Source: an uncultured Azospirillum sp.
Lineage (GTDB): Bacteria > Pseudomonadota > Alphaproteobacteria > RF32 > CAG-239
Reading direction: 5' to 3'
NCBI GenBank assembly: GCA_902489795.1
Contig: CABUBU010000001.1
Span: 1-64,000 of the forward strand
Length of the DNA: 64,000 nt
Each line of letters starts with the position of its first letter. Position 1 is the stretch's first letter. Below, one piece after another: positions 36,301 through 44,854 of this stretch. The translations under genes and the position numbers were made by a program. The notes beneath the pieces were generated by a model. The model did not search any database, was not told the DNA's origin, and saw only the letters and a list, made by a program, of their open reading frames with translations.

Positions 36301-37553
36301 TTTTCGACCCCGAACACTTCGCCGCTGATTTTGGCCGAGGCCTCACCCGGCATGGTGGCGCTCAGATTCTGGATTTTCAGCGTATTATTCATAAAGTCGA
36401 CGCTTAAGTCGAAATCGCGGATCACCTGGCCGTTGTAAGTCGTTTTCAGTGCTTTCAGGTCGGCGATCACGTCAAAGTCGTACTCGGGCACGTAATTTTC
36501 CTTGCGATCATGTTTTTTGACAAAGTCGCGCACCAGCAAAATGGCCGGCTCCAACTCAAACTCGGTCATGTTGAACACTGCGTCGATCCGCCGGCGTTCC
36601 ATGCCGTTGTCGCCAATTTTCTGCTCGGTTCTCGGAATCAAAATATTGCCGGCGCCGGCACTGCCGCCGTACTTGACAACGATATTGCCGAGGCTGATCT
36701 GCGACTTGTCGGTTTTAAGCTCCATCGACAGAGCCAACGGTTGTTCGTAATCCTCCGAAATTTTGACATTTTTAAAATTGGTGTTAAAAAAGTTGACCGG
36801 ATTTTGCGATTCAAAAATCAGGTTGCCGTTAATCGCGTCGTTGTTCAGCAGCACGGTGCCGTCAAAGCGCACATAGCTTTCCGACTGCGGATGGCTGATC
36901 ACCGCATTGACCGAGGTGGCAAAACTGTCGGAAAACTGACCGAGCGAAACGGCAAAGCCGCCGGGACTGTTGTCCTTGACGTAGCTGCCCTCGATCCGGT
37001 AAGGGCCGAACAAACTCTGGGCAATGATTTCGGCATTCATGTTGTCGAGCACCGAATTAATATTGTAATCGTTATTGACAAAGTGCATTTTGGCCTTCTC
37101 GATCGTCAGGCTGTTTAAGGAAATTTCCACGTTGTCGATTCGAAAATCCTGCTGGCTGCCGCTTGAAGACTGCCAGTTGAGCTTGCCGTCGGAATAGGCT
37201 TCGACGTAAATCTCCGGCTCGACCAGACTCATCCGCTCAACGTTGAAACTGCCGCTGATCAGCGAACGGATCGAGAGGGTGGAAACCAGTTTCTGTATTT
37301 TGGCCAGCAGCACCCTTTCGCCGGAAGCGGTACGGTTGTAGATGGAAATGTCCCCCGCTTCCAGATAGGGGGACGGGAACAGGCTGAAACGCACCGGACC
37401 GTCAAACACCACCTCCTTGCCGGTGGCCGCCGAGAACTGCTGGGAAATCTTGTCCTTGTGACGGTTCCAGTCGATATTGTTGAGATAAACCGTCACTCCG
37501 CCCACGGCGGCAAGGGCCAGGATAATGATCAGCAGCAAAACTTTTTTCCACAT
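33366..37553 (-). CDS. Giant AsmA-family protein with coiled-coil C-terminus
   Basis: 1395 residues from the ATG at 37553, behind AAGGAAGCGTCT. An N-terminal membrane anchor (KVLLLIIILALAAVGGVTVYL) and the AsmA start (ATGKEVVFDGPVRFSLFPSPYLEAGDI) are clear. A long beta-rich periplasmic region of about 1000 residues follows, as in AsmA-like phospholipid-transport proteins of the TamB/YhdP type. From about residue 1060 the protein changes to a ~330-residue charged, helical, coiled-coil region (AEAEAEEQARIEKYRRLMDE and onward) with a low-complexity tail. That tail is not usual for AsmA and may be periplasmic. The gene is divergent from cdd. Confidence 0.85.
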   Translation of the reverse strand: MWKKVLLLIIILALAAVGGVTVYLNNIDWNRHKDKISQQFSAATGKEVVFDGPVRFSLFPSPYLEAGDISIYNRTASGERVLLAKIQKLVSTLSIRSLISGSFNVERMSLVEPEIYVEAYSDGKLNWQSSSGSQQDFRIDNVEISLNSLTIEKAKMHFVNNDYNINSVLDNMNAEIIAQSLFGPYRIEGSYVKDNSPGGFAVSLGQFSDSFATSVNAVISHPQSESYVRFDGTVLLNNDAINGNLIFESQNPVNFFNTNFKNVKISEDYEQPLALSMELKTDKSQISLGNIVVKYGGSAGAGNILIPRTEQKIGDNGMERRRIDAVFNMTEFELEPAILLVRDFVKKHDRKENYVPEYDFDVIADLKALKTTYNGQVIRDFDLSVDFMNNTLKIQNLSATMPGEASAKISGEVFGVEKKMTYNFNLTSSMSDFGKFAKWLKLGVEPFAQGTYKKASLSATVEGTTEMIKIAPFDLILDKSAVNGKIGIVRGDKTRWFVIADGDSVNFDNYVAALPADTAGKDWRERLRYRFGKLTFLKDADLQFRTSLQSGIFEKIPFEDLAMEATVKDGVMKIDDLSVKSVASGDFTFKGEVSGFGQAPQVKNLRYQADIRDTIAFLSKFGIKIANVNFNELSSFSASGVVTGGLERAATKSVLRLGDIDAAYHGEVSYRNNTYYLNGKTEMRAPSFVKMLNNFAVGYSPDYPLGLFKMSAAVKTSGSVALFDQLNVNVGANSFAGSLAYQKKDGRHQVKTDLKLNRFEFEKFFYNVNQKDDKNNFRNSAETATFIVKPRLSQTHIGYDWLKDWDVNASLTADTLLLNNFSVTKATGRLTLNKGVLKLNDFVGEHAKGVISGEAELSIPQGAGLSGRADVKGVVIGRNGWSGSVYGLTGGTLNASIVFNTSAVSVESLLNDLSGTIKFDIAKPTVKGWNFEKIDADLNKRDVSDGFAVVVRDALGQGETEFDSFAGSVTLNKGVYAIDNAHFAGSGAAIDMQADGSLKDWTNKASLKVTFDGAKVPGFDFSYDGSINTPVLSVDVGRATSVFDAHWAKLAAEAEAEEQARIEKYRRLMDEQQKKAHIAETELNDEVLPDFKLFSQMARDKGTRAEYQALKKEIDALNTLLEEIFVKDNMVNIGDEIVARLDEQNKKGVAQLRRIRTELERIHLKDVKLRINESYNVIFENYNTSKKVSAGSIDRLGGFEKRLAAINTSFYPKKDPSIVDWQKKIDAGLLMIDQINSDIAKDNVTLQNMKDTDQLERFYRKFDTARQDTVDQLAAMEKAAAEMAAYTEGKVAAEEKAYAKRLHDQEIKRKMQENTGQISTGGKTVRVERDLDDIQRAEEAVKGQKVRVLDFSDDGLSAAVPGRGAHGRRQGTDGEIVRRSSDSGLLQGGGIIVKQ

Positions 37554-37596
37554 AGACGCTTCCTTTTTTTCAAAATGCAAAAGTCAAAAATAATCT

Positions 37597-37625
37597 TTGC
37601 TAAAACGGTAATCGTAGCATAATAT
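37597..37625 (+). promoter_or_regulatory. Candidate promoter for the nucleoside operon
   Basis: TTGCTA (37597-37602) and TAATAT (37620-37625) are separated by 17 bp, about 43 bp before the cdd ATG. The AT-rich interval probably also holds the divergent asmA-like promoter. No CytR or DeoR operator was recognised. Confidence 0.4.
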
Positions 37626-37667
37626 ACCCTATATTGATAAATAAAACATTTAAGGTCAAGCCCGAAC

Positions 37668-38057
37668 ATGAAAAATTATCGTCAACTTTTCACTTTTGCC
37701 CGGACGGCGCTGGAGAGGGCTTACGCGCCCTATTCGCACTTCAGGGTCGGCGCCGCGATTGAGGCCGATGACGGAAAGATTTACGCCGGCTGCAACGTCG
37801 AAAACGTTTCCTACCCCTGCGGCACCTGCGCTGAAGCCGGCGCCCTCGCCGCCATGGTCTGCGGCGGAAGCGCTAAAATCCGACGAATCCTCGTCACCTC
37901 CGACGGCACCGCGCTGATTGCCCCCTGCGGCGCCTGCCTGCAGCGGATTTTGGAATTTTCCCTGCCGGAAACGGAAATTCTGCTGGCCGATCGGGAAGGG
38001 ATAAAGAAGACAATGACGATCAACGAGCTTTTGCCCAACGCTTTTAAGGAATTTTAG
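37668..38057 (+). CDS. cdd: Cytidine deaminase
   Basis: Deaminates cytidine and deoxycytidine to uridine and deoxyuridine. 129 residues, the length of the tetrameric form, with the zinc ligands Cys54, Cys87 and Cys90 and proton shuttle Glu56 (TCAEAGAL; PCGACLQ). It starts the salvage operon and ends 1 nt before the phosphorylase gene. Confidence 0.95.
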   Translation: MKNYRQLFTFARTALERAYAPYSHFRVGAAIEADDGKIYAGCNVENVSYPCGTCAEAGALAAMVCGGSAKIRRILVTSDGTALIAPCGACLQRILEFSLPETEILLADREGIKKTMTINELLPNAFKEF

Positions 38058-38058
38058 C

Positions 38059-38868
38059 ATGATCAACACCGAACAATTCAAACGGCTGCTGGCGAAAAAA
38101 CGACCGCAAACCGCTGTCATCCTCGGTTCCGGTCTCGGTGCCGTCGCCGATACCGTCGAAGCCCCTCTGACAATTGATTATGCGGCGGTTGAAGGCTTTC
38201 CCCGCACCACCGTTGCCGGACATTCCGGCAAAATGATCGTCGGCCGGCTGGGACAAAGCGAAGTTCTCTGCCTGCAAGGACGTTTCCATCTTTATGAAGG
38301 CCACCGTCCGCAGGTGATTGCGGAAGTCATCAACGCACTCAAAGCCGTCGGCATCAACCGGCTGATCGTTACCAACGCCGCCGGTTCGCTCAACCCGGAA
38401 TTTACCCCGGGCAGTCTGATGCTGATCAAAGACCACATCAATTTTTCCGGTCAAAATCCGCTTGTCGGCGCCAACGACGAGAGCGTCGGCCCGCGTTTTC
38501 CCGACATGAGCAACGCCTATGACCGCGACATGCGCCGGCAGGCGAAAGAACTGGCCGCCAAACTCGGAATCAACCTGCCGGAAGGCGTTTACCTGATGGT
38601 ACTCGGCCCGAATTTTGAAACCGCTGCCGAAATCCGTGCCTTCCGCACGCTCGGCGCCGACGCCGTCGGCATGTCCACGGTACCGGAAGTAATCGCCGCC
38701 GTCCATGCCGGCATCAAAGTGCTGGCCGTTTCCGCCGTTACCAACTTCGGCACCGGATTGCAGGAAACCCCGCTTTCCCACGAAGAAACCATCGCCGGCG
38801 CCGCCCGCGCAAGCAGCGCTCTCACCGCTCTGATCACCAACTACATCAAGGAGTTCTGCCATGAGTGA
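38059..38868 (+). CDS. Purine nucleoside phosphorylase, trimeric type
   Basis: 269 residues. It phosphorolyses purine (deoxy)nucleosides to base and (deoxy)ribose-1-phosphate. Motifs include the phosphate loop LGSGLGAVADTVE, GRFHLYEGH, VTNAAGSLNPEFTPG, GPNFETAAEIRAF and GMSTVPEV. The base-binding segment is TNFGTGL. It overlaps deoC by 8 nt. Names in use for this family are punA, xapA and deoD-like, so I give no symbol. Confidence 0.93.
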   Translation: MINTEQFKRLLAKKRPQTAVILGSGLGAVADTVEAPLTIDYAAVEGFPRTTVAGHSGKMIVGRLGQSEVLCLQGRFHLYEGHRPQVIAEVINALKAVGINRLIVTNAAGSLNPEFTPGSLMLIKDHINFSGQNPLVGANDESVGPRFPDMSNAYDRDMRRQAKELAAKLGINLPEGVYLMVLGPNFETAAEIRAFRTLGADAVGMSTVPEVIAAVHAGIKVLAVSAVTNFGTGLQETPLSHEETIAGAARASSALTALITNYIKEFCHE

Positions 38869-39595
38869 CATCCAAAACGCTTTCCGCCTGATCGGCAGTC
38901 TGGACCTCACCTCGCTCAGCCATGACGATACGGAAGAAAAAATCGCCGCCCTGTGTGCCAAGGCGATCACCCCCTACGGAACAACAGCCGCCGTCTGCGT
39001 TTATCCGGAATGGGTGCCGCTGGCCCGCAAACTGCTGAAGAAAACGCCGGTCAAAGTCGCCACCGTGGTCAATTTTCCCGCCGGCGGCAGCGATTTCAAA
39101 CTGATGAAAGACGAAATCAAAAAAGGCCTGGGCGGCGGTGCCGACGAAATCGACGCCGTTTTTCCCTACCGCGACTTTCTTGCCGGCAACCTTGATTGCT
39201 GCCGGCGCTTTCTCGACATCATCCAGCGCGAATGCAGCAAACACACCAGCAAAATCATTCTTGAAACCGGCGAACTCAACCACGTGTCGACAATTGCCGC
39301 GGCAGTAAAACTCTGCCTCGAATACGACATTGACTTCATCAAGACATCAACCGGTAAAACTCCCGTTTCCGCCACCGTCGGCGCGGCCAACATCATTTTG
39401 GAAACCATCCGCGACAGCGGCCGCGACGTCGGTTTTAAGGCCAGCGGCGGCATCAGGGAGTTTGAAGAAGCCCGCAAATATCTGATATTATCCGAAGTTA
39501 TTCTGGGCGCCGACTGGTCCGACCCGGCACATTTCCGCATCGGCGCCAGTTCGCTTCTGGATGATCTGATCAGAGTTATCGAAAACCAAGACTGA
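38861..39595 (+). CDS. deoC: Deoxyribose-phosphate aldolase
   Basis: Cleaves deoxyribose-5-phosphate to glyceraldehyde-3-phosphate and acetaldehyde. 244 residues with Schiff-base Lys161 in DFIKTSTGKT and the helper Lys193 in GFKASGGIR. It overlaps the upstream phosphorylase by 8 nt and precedes deoA by 15 nt, so the pathway from nucleoside to central metabolism is encoded in one unit, apart from a phosphopentomutase, which is not in the window. Confidence 0.96.
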   Translation: MSDIQNAFRLIGSLDLTSLSHDDTEEKIAALCAKAITPYGTTAAVCVYPEWVPLARKLLKKTPVKVATVVNFPAGGSDFKLMKDEIKKGLGGGADEIDAVFPYRDFLAGNLDCCRRFLDIIQRECSKHTSKIILETGELNHVSTIAAAVKLCLEYDIDFIKTSTGKTPVSATVGAANIILETIRDSGRDVGFKASGGIREFEEARKYLILSEVILGADWSDPAHFRIGASSLLDDLIRVIENQD

Positions 39596-39610
39596 CAAAC
39601 GGAGTTAACC

Positions 39611-40921
39611 ATGCTGCCACAGGAAATTATCCGCAAAAAACGCGACAAACAAACCCTAAGCGCCGAAGAAATCGACTTTTTCGTCCGCGGCGTCACCGAC
39701 GGCACCATCGCCGACTGCCAGATCGGCTCTTTTACCATGGCCGCCTTCTTAAACGGACTTGACGCCGGCGAAACCAAGAACCTGACTCTTGCCATGCGCG
39801 ATTCCGGCGACGTTTTACAATGGCCGGAACTGGACGCTCCTGTTGTCGACAAACATTCCTCCGGCGGGGTCGGTGACAAAGTCAGTCTGATGCTGGCTCC
39901 GATGCTGGCGGCAGCAGGCGTCTATGTGCCGATGATTTCCGGCCGCGGCCTCGGGCACACCGGCGGCACACTCGACAAGTTTGACTCTATCCCCGGCTAC
40001 CAAACTCATCCTGACAACGATCTTTTCCGCGCAACCGTCAAAGAAGTCGGCTGCGCCGTCATCGGCCAGACCGGCAGCCTGGCACCGGCCGACAAAAAAA
40101 TCTACGCCGTCCGCGACGTTTCCGCCACGGTTGAATCGATTCCGCTGATTACCGCTTCAATCCTTTCCAAAAAACTGGCGGCCGGCCTCGACTGCCTGAT
40201 CATGGACTTGAAATTCGGCAACGGCGCGTTTATGGAGAACATTGACGACGGCCGCGCTCTTGCCCGCTCGATCGTCAGCGTCGCCGGCAAGGCCGGCACC
40301 AAAACCAAGGCCCTCCTCACCGACATGAACCAGGTGCTGGGCACCACTGCCGGCAACGCGGTGGAAGTAAAAGAAGCGGTTGATTATTTAAAAGGTATTA
40401 ATGTTGACCCGCGCCTGCACGAAATTACCCTCAGTCTGGCTGCCGAACTGCTGGTAACGGCAGGCTGTTTTGCCGACGCCGGCGAAGCGCGGAAACGGCT
40501 GTTGGCCGATCTTGATTCCGGCCGTTCGCCGGAAGTGTTCGCCCGCATGGTCAAAAAGCTCGGCGGCCCCGCCGACTTTGTCGAACATCCGGAAAAATAC
40601 CTACCCCGGGCAGCCATCGTCAAACCCGTTTTTCCGCTTTGCTCCGGTTACGTTGAAAGCATAAATACCCGCAACATCGGTCTCAGCATCATCGGTCTGA
40701 AAGGCGGCCGCACTTCGCCGGAACAAAAACTGGACTATGCCACCGGCTACACCGGCTTCTGTCAGATTGGCGACTACGTCGACGAACAAAACCCGCTGGC
40801 GTTTGTCCATGCAGAAAGCGAAGAGGATTACAACTTTGCCGCCGACGAACTGCAGCGCAATATTGTCACCGCCAACGAAAAACCGCAGATTAATCCGGCT
40901 GTGGCCGAAACCGTGGAATAA
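39611..40921 (+). CDS. deoA: Thymidine phosphorylase
   Basis: Phosphorolyses thymidine and deoxyuridine. 436 residues, the usual length, with the signature region SGRGLGHTGGTLDKFDSIPG and the phosphate-binding KHSSGGVGDKVSL. The C-terminal domain is complete. The start follows GGAGTTAACC. Confidence 0.97.
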   Translation: MLPQEIIRKKRDKQTLSAEEIDFFVRGVTDGTIADCQIGSFTMAAFLNGLDAGETKNLTLAMRDSGDVLQWPELDAPVVDKHSSGGVGDKVSLMLAPMLAAAGVYVPMISGRGLGHTGGTLDKFDSIPGYQTHPDNDLFRATVKEVGCAVIGQTGSLAPADKKIYAVRDVSATVESIPLITASILSKKLAAGLDCLIMDLKFGNGAFMENIDDGRALARSIVSVAGKAGTKTKALLTDMNQVLGTTAGNAVEVKEAVDYLKGINVDPRLHEITLSLAAELLVTAGCFADAGEARKRLLADLDSGRSPEVFARMVKKLGGPADFVEHPEKYLPRAAIVKPVFPLCSGYVESINTRNIGLSIIGLKGGRTSPEQKLDYATGYTGFCQIGDYVDEQNPLAFVHAESEEDYNFAADELQRNIVTANEKPQINPAVAETVE

Positions 40922-40925
40922 AACA

Positions 40926-41702
40926 ATGCTTGAAAATATGGTCAATTTTTACCTCGCACCCAACCTGCCGGCGGACAGGCATGCCTTTTTCGGCAGGAAC
41001 GGCGGCGTTTCCGAGGGCATTTACGCCAGTTTCAACTTCAACCGCAAAAGCCGCGACAAGGCGGAAAACATAGAAAAAAACCTTGAACTGGTCGGCAGGT
41101 TCTACGGCCTCCCCGGCAACGCGGTGATGCGTCCCTGTCAGGGGCATACCGACAAAGCCGTTTATGTCGACCGCCCCTCGCGGTACGAAATCGAGGCCGA
41201 CGGCGTGGTCACCGACCGCCCCGGCATCATTTTGGGCATTACCACCGCCGACTGCATGCCGGTCTTGCTGGCTGACGAAAAACACGGCGTTATCGGCGCC
41301 GCCCATGCCGGCTGGCGGGGCGCGCTGGCCGGCGTTGTTGAAAACACGGTCAAAATCATGCTTGAAAAGGGCGCCAGAGCCGAAGACATTGCCGCCGCGG
41401 CCGGTCCCTGCCTGCAAAAGGAATCCTTTGAAGTGCAAAACGACATGCGTGACCTTTTCCTCGCCCGTGACAAAGACAACGAACGTTTCTTCACGCCCTG
41501 CGCCGGAGGACGCTGGCTCTGCGACCTGGAAGCCTTTGTCCGGCACCGTCTTGATCTTATCGGCATTAAAAACGTTTCGTTCTCCGGCATTGACACCTAT
41601 GCCAACCCGGAACTTTATTTCAGTTACCGCCGCTGCCGTCATCCGGGACAGATTGCGGACAAAGACGATTTTCCGATAGAACTGTCAACCATCAGACTGT
41701 GA
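40926..41702 (+). CDS. pgeF: YfiH/PgeF family protein (peptidoglycan editing factor or nucleoside phosphorylase)
   Basis: 258 residues from the ATG at 40926, 4 nt after deoA. Metal-site residues of the family are present: His74 (CQGH), Cys110 (TTADCMPV) and His127 (AAHAGWRG). Members have been described both as purine nucleoside phosphorylase/adenosine deaminase-like enzymes and as factors that keep L-Ser out of the peptidoglycan stem. Its position between nucleoside catabolic genes and an AmpD-like amidase is compatible with either. Met5 is another possible start. Confidence 0.9.
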   Translation: MLENMVNFYLAPNLPADRHAFFGRNGGVSEGIYASFNFNRKSRDKAENIEKNLELVGRFYGLPGNAVMRPCQGHTDKAVYVDRPSRYEIEADGVVTDRPGIILGITTADCMPVLLADEKHGVIGAAHAGWRGALAGVVENTVKIMLEKGARAEDIAAAAGPCLQKESFEVQNDMRDLFLARDKDNERFFTPCAGGRWLCDLEAFVRHRLDLIGIKNVSFSGIDTYANPELYFSYRRCRHPGQIADKDDFPIELSTIRL

Positions 41703-41710
41703 GGGCCGCC

Positions 41711-42439
41711 ATGATCACATACCGCCCGCTTCCTTTTTTTAACGAACGCAAACTCCCGATCAGCATGCTGGTCATCCACTCCATGGCTCACAATGCCGAG
41801 GAAGGGATTGCGCAGCTGGAAAAACTGCAGCTTTCCGCCCATTACGTCGTTGATTACGACGGCACCGTTTATCAGTGCGTCAGCGAAGACAAACGCGCCT
41901 GGCATGCCGGCGTTTCCTTCTGGCGCGGCATCACCGACGTCAATTCGGCCGCCGTCGGCATCGAGGTCTGCCACCGCTCGCTCGGCCAGAGCCGTTTCAA
42001 CCGGAAACAGATTGCCGCGCTGACGGAGCTTTGCCGCGACATCATCGCCCGCCGGCGGATTGCCCCGACCATGATCGTCGGCCACTCCGACGTCGCGCCG
42101 CAGCGCAAACCCGATCCGGGCAAAGGCTTTCCCTGGCGGGAACTGGCCGCCGCCGACGTCGGCATCTGGTACGGCAGCCGCTTTTCGGCGGAAACAGACA
42201 TTGCCAAAATGCTTTCCGAAATCGGTTACGGCATTGCCGGCGAAAAGGGACTGCAAGCAGCGGCCTATGCCTTCTGCCGGCGCTTTCTGCCGAAAAAAAT
42301 CAGCAAACTACCGGTCAAAAAACTGGTGGAAATACCCTTTCCCGCCGACAGCGGAGAGCTTTTAAACGACGGTGAATTTCTCAACACTCTGCAAAACATC
42401 CACTGCCAGTATCAGATTTACGGCAAAAGCAGTCTGTAA
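41711..42439 (+). CDS. N-acetylmuramoyl-L-alanine amidase, AmpD-like
   Basis: 242 residues from the ATG at 41711, behind GAGGG and 8 nt after the pgeF stop. The amidase_2 zinc ligands are apparent: His23 (LVIHSM), His125 (IVGHSDVAP) and Asp135 (QRKPDPG). There is no signal peptide, so it should act in the cytoplasm on recycled anhydro-muropeptides, like AmpD. The C-terminal ~70 residues are extra relative to the core fold and unassigned. It ends the operon. Confidence 0.88.
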   Translation: MITYRPLPFFNERKLPISMLVIHSMAHNAEEGIAQLEKLQLSAHYVVDYDGTVYQCVSEDKRAWHAGVSFWRGITDVNSAAVGIEVCHRSLGQSRFNRKQIAALTELCRDIIARRRIAPTMIVGHSDVAPQRKPDPGKGFPWRELAAADVGIWYGSRFSAETDIAKMLSEIGYGIAGEKGLQAAAYAFCRRFLPKKISKLPVKKLVEIPFPADSGELLNDGEFLNTLQNIHCQYQIYGKSSL

Positions 42440-42483
42440 ACCGTCCCCCACACGGCGGCAGGTGCATTTTCAGCCGCAAAAAA

Positions 42484-42504
42484 ACTCCCGGGAACCCCGG
42501 GAGT
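42484..42504. terminator. Bidirectional terminator between the ampD-like gene and metG
   Basis: ACTCCCGGG and CCCGGGAGT are perfect inverted arms around AAC, flanked by an A run on the left and a T run on the right. It serves both converging genes. Confidence 0.92.
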
Positions 42505-42527
42505 TTTTTGTTTTCGGAACTTTTCCA

Positions 42528-44051
42528 TCATTCTTCAATCATCGGGAACAACGGATCGCCGACCTTGATTTCCGTTCCTTCCGGCAGCGCGAAAGGTTTG
42601 AAATCGGCTTTAAAACTTTCCGGTTCAACCCCGAGAGAAGCTTCAATTTTACGTGCGGTGGCAGGCGTCAGCGGATACATGGCCAGCCCGATCAGACGCA
42701 GACATTCGAGCGTGGTGTAAACCACCGCCTCGAAACAGGCGCGCTCAGCCGGATTCTTGGCCAGCACCCACGGCGTGTTGGCGGCAAAATAAGCATTGAC
42801 CGCATCCCCGGCCTTAACCACGCTTTCGGCCAGCTCACTGACCGTTTCAAGCGACATTTCCTGACGGAAAATTCTATCAAAACGGCCGGCAATATCGTTG
42901 ACCAGTGCTTTGTCCTCTTCATTCAAAGCGGCCGGAGAAGGCACTTTGCCTTCAAGGCTTTTCTGCACCATTTTCAACACCCGCATCTGCAAATTGCCGA
43001 TATTGTTGGCCAGCATTTTATACCCCTGTTTCAACATCGCCACGCTGATCTGGGAATCTCCGCCGAGAGTCATGTTATTGATCAGATAGAAACGCAGCGC
43101 GTCAACGCCGAGCAGATTGACCACTTCTACCGGGTCAACCACGTTGCCGAGAGACTTTGACATCTTGACTCCGCCTTCGCCGATCCAGTAACCATGGATA
43201 AAATAGTGTTCAACCGGTGCAACGCCCAACGCATGCAGCATAATCGGCCAATAAATGCAGTGGGGTTTGAGAATGTCCTTGGCAATCAGATGGTGGGAAT
43301 GAGCCCAGACCGTTTCGAAATCTGGATTGTGTCCGTAATTCAAAGTGGAAATGTAATTGACCAGCGCGTCAAACCAGATGTAGGTAACATAGTCATGATC
43401 AAACGGAAGTTCGACGCCCAGCCATACCCGCGACTTCGGACGAGAAATACAAAGATCCTCAAGCGGTTCCCTCAGCATGCCCAGAACCTCGTTGGCGTAT
43501 TTGGCCGGCTGTATCCAGTCCGGATGACTTTTAATATGATCGATCAGCCATTGACGGTATGGTTCCAGACGGAAGAAATAGTTTTCCTCGCTGATGGCTT
43601 TCGGTGCCGTCTTATGATCAGGGCAGCAACCGTTCTCATCAAGATCGCTTTTCTTTTTGAATTGCTCGCAGCCTTCGCAGTAAAGTCCCTCGTACGACTT
43701 TTTGACAATCAGCCCCTTGTCATAAATATTTTGCAGAATCTCCTGCACGATTTTCTTGTGTTCAGGGCGCGAAGTGCGGACAAAATAGTCAAAGTCAATG
43801 CCGAGCTCGACGAACAGATTTCGAAAGTTGTCGCTCTGCCTGGTCAGAAACTCATCGGCCGCAAGGCCGCTTGCTTCAATGCTGTGCTGGTTCTTCTGCC
43901 CGTGTTCGTCGGTGCCGGTGGTATAGTACACGCCATTGCCCCGCATCTGTTCAAACTTTTTCATCACATCGCCCAGAATGGACGTATAGGCATGTCCGAT
44001 ATGCGGCAGCCCGTTCAGATAATAAATCGGGGTGGTAATATATTTTTGCAT
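42528..44051 (-). CDS. metG: Methionyl-tRNA synthetase, short form
   Basis: 507 residues from the ATG at 44051, behind GGAGAAAGCG. The HIGH motif appears as PHIGHAY (residues 16-22) and the KMSKS motif as VKMSKSLGN. The connective-peptide zinc knuckle is present (CEGC...CCPDH). There is no C-terminal EMAP-type tRNA-binding domain, giving the ~510-residue form common in alphaproteobacteria. Confidence 0.97.
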   Translation of the reverse strand: MQKYITTPIYYLNGLPHIGHAYTSILGDVMKKFEQMRGNGVYYTTGTDEHGQKNQHSIEASGLAADEFLTRQSDNFRNLFVELGIDFDYFVRTSRPEHKKIVQEILQNIYDKGLIVKKSYEGLYCEGCEQFKKKSDLDENGCCPDHKTAPKAISEENYFFRLEPYRQWLIDHIKSHPDWIQPAKYANEVLGMLREPLEDLCISRPKSRVWLGVELPFDHDYVTYIWFDALVNYISTLNYGHNPDFETVWAHSHHLIAKDILKPHCIYWPIMLHALGVAPVEHYFIHGYWIGEGGVKMSKSLGNVVDPVEVVNLLGVDALRFYLINNMTLGGDSQISVAMLKQGYKMLANNIGNLQMRVLKMVQKSLEGKVPSPAALNEEDKALVNDIAGRFDRIFRQEMSLETVSELAESVVKAGDAVNAYFAANTPWVLAKNPAERACFEAVVYTTLECLRLIGLAMYPLTPATARKIEASLGVEPESFKADFKPFALPEGTEIKVGDPLFPMIEE

Positions 44052-44262
44052 CGACGCTTTCTCCAAGTTAAATCAAAACCTGCCCGGCAGAGTATAACAA
44101 CTCGCCGCTAAAATCAACGCCTTTTTAGGCCATTATCGACAGTCTTCGGCAGTTTCTCCGGGTATAAGGAACGCGTTTTTCCGCAACAACGGCAAAAAAA
44201 TGCTTTATTTTTTCAAAAATTATGTTATATAAAGAATATTCTTTCATAAAAGTTAATTGAAA

Positions 44263-44287
44263 GTGGGGCCGAAAGCCCCGCTTTTTT
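44263..44287 (+). terminator. Terminator hairpin in the leader of rimP-nusA
   Basis: GTGGGGC and GCCCCGC pair around CGAAA and run straight into TTTTTT, 20 nt before the rimP ATG. AT-rich promoter-like DNA (TTATATAAAG) lies about 35 bp upstream, so the hairpin would sit inside the leader and act as an attenuator. It could also terminate an upstream transcript, but the upstream gene metG runs the other way. Confidence 0.65.
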
Positions 44288-44307
44288 GTTAATAAAAAGG
44301 AGTCTAA

Positions 44308-44823
44308 ATGCAAAAGAAACACCCGCTGCAGGAAATGCTGAAACCGCTTATCGACGAGATGGGCTTCGATCTGGTACGCATCATCACCATCGGCAACGTC
44401 AACCCCACCTTGCAGATCATGATCGAACGCAAGGACCGGGAAAACATCGTCGTCGACGACTGCGCCGCCGTCAGCCGCGCCGTTTCCGCCCTGCTGGACG
44501 AAAAGGATCCGATCGCCGGCCGTTATACTCTGGAAGTCAGCTCGCCGGGGCTCGACCGCCCGCTAACCGCGCTTGAAAATTTTGTCCGATTCGCCGGATT
44601 TGAGGCCAAGATAGAAACCGACGTCGAAATCGAAAAACGCAAACGTTTCAAAGGCCGCATTGTCCGGGTAGACGAAAACGACAACATCGTTTTTGCCATG
44701 GACGGGGAAGAATATCTCATTCCCTACGAGGCCGTTTTCAAAGCCAAGCTGCTTCTGACCGACGAACTGCTGGCCGCCGCCGCAAATGAGGCCGGCGAAG
44801 AAGAAACCGAAATTGAAGAATAA
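44308..44823 (+). CDS. rimP: Ribosome maturation factor RimP
   Basis: 171 residues, needed for 30S assembly around S19. It has VRIITIGNVNPTLQIMIER, then YTLEVSSPGLDRPL, the family hallmark, and ends in an acidic tail. It starts behind AAGGAGTCTAA. It heads the rimP-nusA-ylxR-infB-rbfA-truB-rpsO-pnp cluster. Confidence 0.95.
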   Translation: MQKKHPLQEMLKPLIDEMGFDLVRIITIGNVNPTLQIMIERKDRENIVVDDCAAVSRAVSALLDEKDPIAGRYTLEVSSPGLDRPLTALENFVRFAGFEAKIETDVEIEKRKRFKGRIVRVDENDNIVFAMDGEEYLIPYEAVFKAKLLLTDELLAAAANEAGEEETEIEE

Positions 44824-44854
44824 ACCTAACTGCAATATTTTAACGAGGGAAAAA

